This document shows positions 13,693 through 15,163 of a stretch of DNA of 15,163 nucleotides, piece by piece. The notes beneath the pieces were generated by a model, which ran no database searches, was not told where the DNA came from, and saw nothing but the letters and a program-made list of their open reading frames with translations. Numbering within the stretch: the first letter of the stretch is position 1; every line of letters begins with the position of its first letter. Source of the DNA: Chloroflexota bacterium (lineage in GTDB: Bacteria > Chloroflexota > Dehalococcoidia > UBA2247 > RBG-13-53-26); the NCBI GenBank assembly GCA_003650185.1, contig QMOF01000026.1:1-15163 (forward strand), read 5' to 3'. The translations under genes were made by a program, and so were the position numbers.

Positions 13693-14544
13693 CTAACCCA
13701 GGGCTTCCCTGGCCCGCCGGAGCATCAACTCAAGCGGCGCCTCCCTGCCGACCCACCTCTCGAAAGAAGCTGCTCCCTGGTAGACCAGCATCGATAGCCC
13801 TCCCAGGACTCTGGCCCCTGCCTTGGTGGCCTCTCTCAACAGCAGCGTCTCTATGGGATTATATACCAAATCACACACGAGAGCATGCCCCGGAATAGAA
13901 ACTGCCCTCAGGGGCGTGCTCATCTCAAGGGAACTGTACCGCATGCCCACCGGGGTACAGTTGACCAGCAGGTCGCAAGACGACACCGTCTCGCTCGATT
14001 CCAGTGTCTCCCACGGCAGGATGCTCACCACCACCTCGCCAGCATCTCGCCGCATGTCACCCGCCAGCCTCTCAGCCTTTTCCTGAGTCCGGTTGGCGAT
14101 GGCCAGATAGGCCACGCCCTCTCTCGCCAGCGCAACACAGACTGCCCGGCCCGCGCCACCCGCCCCCAGAACAACAGCCCGCTTGTTGCCCGGCTCAAAG
14201 CCCGCATCACGCCGCAGGGCGTTGATGAATCCTGAGGCGTCCGTGTTGTAACCGGTCAGCCTGCCCTGCTCGTTGACCACAGTGTTCACGGCACCTATTC
14301 GCGCCGCCAGCCCATCCAGCTCATCCAGCAGTGGTACCACTGCCTCCTTGTAGGGTATGGTCACATTGGCCCCCAGAACGTGAGGCTGACGCAGCCGCGC
14401 CACCGTCTCTTCCAGGTGCGCAGCCTCCACCTCCCATTTCTCGTACCGGATATCGAGTCCATAGTGGTCAAACGCGGCCTGCTGAAAGGAAGGTGAGACG
14501 GAGTGTCGAAGAGGATAGCCAATCAGGGCTACAAGTTCTGTCAT
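13693..14544 (-). CDS. aroE: Shikimate dehydrogenase (NADP)
   Basis: AroE reduces 3-dehydroshikimate to shikimate. The 283-aa protein begins MTELVALIGYPLRHSVSPSF, where the Ser pair of HSVSPS binds substrate. It continues with GANVTIPYKEAV (catalytic Lys66), GYNTDASGF (Asp102), the Rossmann loop GAGGAGRAV, NRTQEKA (the NRT motif reads NADP phosphate) and the closing GGLSMLVYQGAASFERWVG. The frame is open further upstream, but ATG 14544 fits the family start; the earlier 32 codons look like leader sequence. The ribosome-binding site is weak: GGGGAAG lies about 15 nt away. It follows ruvX by 123 bp, a gap containing two hairpins, and precedes DUF2007 by 4 bp. Confidence 0.96.
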   Translation of the reverse strand: MTELVALIGYPLRHSVSPSFQQAAFDHYGLDIRYEKWEVEAAHLEETVARLRQPHVLGANVTIPYKEAVVPLLDELDGLAARIGAVNTVVNEQGRLTGYNTDASGFINALRRDAGFEPGNKRAVVLGAGGAGRAVCVALAREGVAYLAIANRTQEKAERLAGDMRRDAGEVVVSILPWETLESSETVSSCDLLVNCTPVGMRYSSLEMSTPLRAVSIPGHALVCDLVYNPIETLLLREATKAGARVLGGLSMLVYQGAASFERWVGREAPLELMLRRAREALG

Positions 14545-14621
14545 AGCAGCAGTGTACGACTTCCCCGATGAGACTCCAGCGCCTGCCTGGACAACCAGAT
14601 CAAGCCGGGCCTCTCTCGTTC

Positions 14622-14644
14622 GGCCTTGTCCCCGAGACAAGGCC
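14622..14644 (-). terminator. Perfect 9-bp stem-loop between ruvX and aroE
   Basis: GGCCTTGTC (14622-14630) and GACAAGGCC (14636-14644) are perfect inverted repeats around a 5-nt loop. No U-tract follows on the minus strand, so it is not a classic intrinsic terminator. It may attenuate ruvX readthrough, process the transcript or sit in the aroE leader. Confidence 0.4.
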
Positions 14645-14650
14645 AGAACC

Positions 14651-14665
14651 CCGGCCGCGCGCCGG
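14651..14665 (-). repeat. Short GC-rich inverted repeat just after ruvX
   Basis: CCGGC (14651-14655) and GCCGG (14661-14665) flank CGCGC. It lies 2 bp beyond the ruvX stop and 6 bp from the larger stem-loop, so the two could form a tandem 3'-end structure. In such GC-rich sequence a 5-bp stem may be chance. Confidence 0.3.
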
Positions 14666-14667
14666 CT

Positions 14668-15105
14668 CTACTCGGACCATTGACTGTCCAGGTAACCTTG
14701 CAGGATAACCGCAGCGGCAGCCGCGTCAACCAGCCCCCTCCTCTTCCCGCGCCGCACGTGTGCCTCAGCTATCCTCCGCTCCGCGATCACCGTTGTCAGG
14801 CGCTCATCCCACGCTTCCACAGGCACTCCCGCCTGCTGGGAGAGCGCTGCCACGAAGTCCAGCACTCGCCTCGCCTGCTGACCAACGGTCCCGTCCAGCG
14901 AATAAGGCATGCCGACCACAATCCGGCCTACCTCATGCTGGCGAACCAAATGACATATCGCTTGTATGGCAGTCGCCTGGTCGCTCGGTTCAATCAAGGT
15001 CAGCGGGCTGGCCAGGACTCGGCCGGGATCACTGAGGGCCACCCCAATGCGCCTCGTCCCGATGTCAAGCCCCAGCACCCGTCCGGTAGTCACTACATCA
15101 GCCAC
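14668..15105 (-). CDS. ruvX: Holliday junction resolvase-like RuvX (YqgF)
   Basis: RuvX is an RNase-H-fold nuclease implicated in Holliday-junction resolution and in rRNA 5'-end processing. Motifs are VLGLDIGTRRIGVALSD (first catalytic Asp in GLD), IVVGMPYSLDGTVGQQA, VEAWDERLTT and the final GLVDAAAAAVILQGYL with the last acidic residue. I chose GTG 15105 (145 aa) because GGAGG lies 4 nt before it. GTG 15093 would give a family-typical start, MTTGRVLGLD, and forms a TAGTG overlap with a possible upstream stop. GTG 15126 is open but lacks a ribosome site. A TGA in frame at 15150-15148 closes the frame, so the gene is complete. Confidence 0.95.
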   Translation of the reverse strand: MADVVTTGRVLGLDIGTRRIGVALSDPGRVLASPLTLIEPSDQATAIQAICHLVRQHEVGRIVVGMPYSLDGTVGQQARRVLDFVAALSQQAGVPVEAWDERLTTVIAERRIAEAHVRRGKRRGLVDAAAAAVILQGYLDSQWSE

Positions 15106-15163
15106 TGCCCCTCCAGGCGCCGCCACCCTTGTCGCAACGCGCTCGTATCAGGCGCTTCGCCTC
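15093..15163 (-). CDS. Possible 3' end of an upstream gene (partial, frame uncertain)
   Basis: Upstream of ruvX two minus-strand frames are open to the window edge. One ends in TAG at 15095-15093 and its last residues read LRQGWRRLEGQWLM. The other ends in TGA at 15100-15098 and reads RCDKGGGAWRGSG. The first would overlap the ruvX GTG at 15093 by one base, a common coupled arrangement. About 20 residues are too few to name a family. Confidence 0.3.
   Translation of the reverse strand, partial: GEAPDTSALRQGWRRLEGQWLM

Noticed and set aside
14545..14640. Upstream extension of aroE by 32 residues
   Set aside because: It would cover the stem-loop region, and AroE proteins start directly before the first strand and the HSxSP motif.
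1..15163. Search for a defence, toxin-antitoxin, prophage or other mobile system
   Set aside because: No integrase, transposase, nuclease-effector pair, CRISPR repeats or flanking repeats were seen; the genes are mainly housekeeping with consistent strand and spacing.

Overview
The window is a dense bacterial chromosomal segment. Every gene I can support lies on the minus strand, so transcription runs from the right edge toward position 1. Spacing is tight, with many stop/start overlaps. The largest gap without a gene is about 200 bp (2681-2883). I see no rRNA, tRNA, CRISPR array, insertion sequence, phage gene or attachment site. The gene set is mostly housekeeping: shikimate pathway, RuvX, Tgt, HslV. 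It also holds an acyl-CoA dehydrogenase, a DUF362/ferredoxin iron-sulfur protein, a DegV lipid-binding protein and a PadR/HAAS pair. GC-rich codons, GTG/TTG starts, an iron-sulfur protein of a type common in anaerobes and an AroK-AroB fusion would fit an anaerobic lineage such as Chloroflexota (Dehalococcoidia-like). That placement is inference only; no marker gene here proves it.

Layout in order of transcription. (1) 15163-9817: the 3' tip of an unidentified gene, then ruvX, a gap with two stem-loops, and a compact shikimate cluster: aroE, a DUF2007 mini-gene, aroC, a xylose-isomerase-like TIM-barrel gene, and an aroK-aroB fusion. The last four are packed with 4 to 34 bp overlaps. AroB, AroE, AroK and AroC activities are encoded; aroF/G (DAHP synthase), aroD/Q and aroA are not seen. 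(2) 9793-7994: a CLC-type chloride channel/transporter with two CBS domains. (3) 7940-3825: an extended -10 promoter drives hslV, followed by an acyl-CoA dehydrogenase, tgt (GTGA overlap) and a DUF362/2x[4Fe-4S] protein. No hslU adjoins hslV. (4) 3792-2884: a promoter with a consensus -35 and a DegV-family protein. (5) 2748-642: a promoter, then padR, a HAAS-domain membrane protein and a divergent PlsY-like acyltransferase, ending in a hairpin. (6) 578-1: a promoter that sits almost on the start codon of a P-loop kinase gene, which runs off the left edge.

I do not see an obvious new multi-gene defence or mobile system. The points most worth checking are: the TIM-barrel gene embedded in the shikimate operon; the PadR-HAAS unit coupled to a PlsY homologue lacking the usual second motif; an HslV with a CodW-like N-terminal extension and no HslU partner; a CLC protein with Val at the internal proton-glutamate position; and an acyl-CoA dehydrogenase whose catalytic base appears to have moved.
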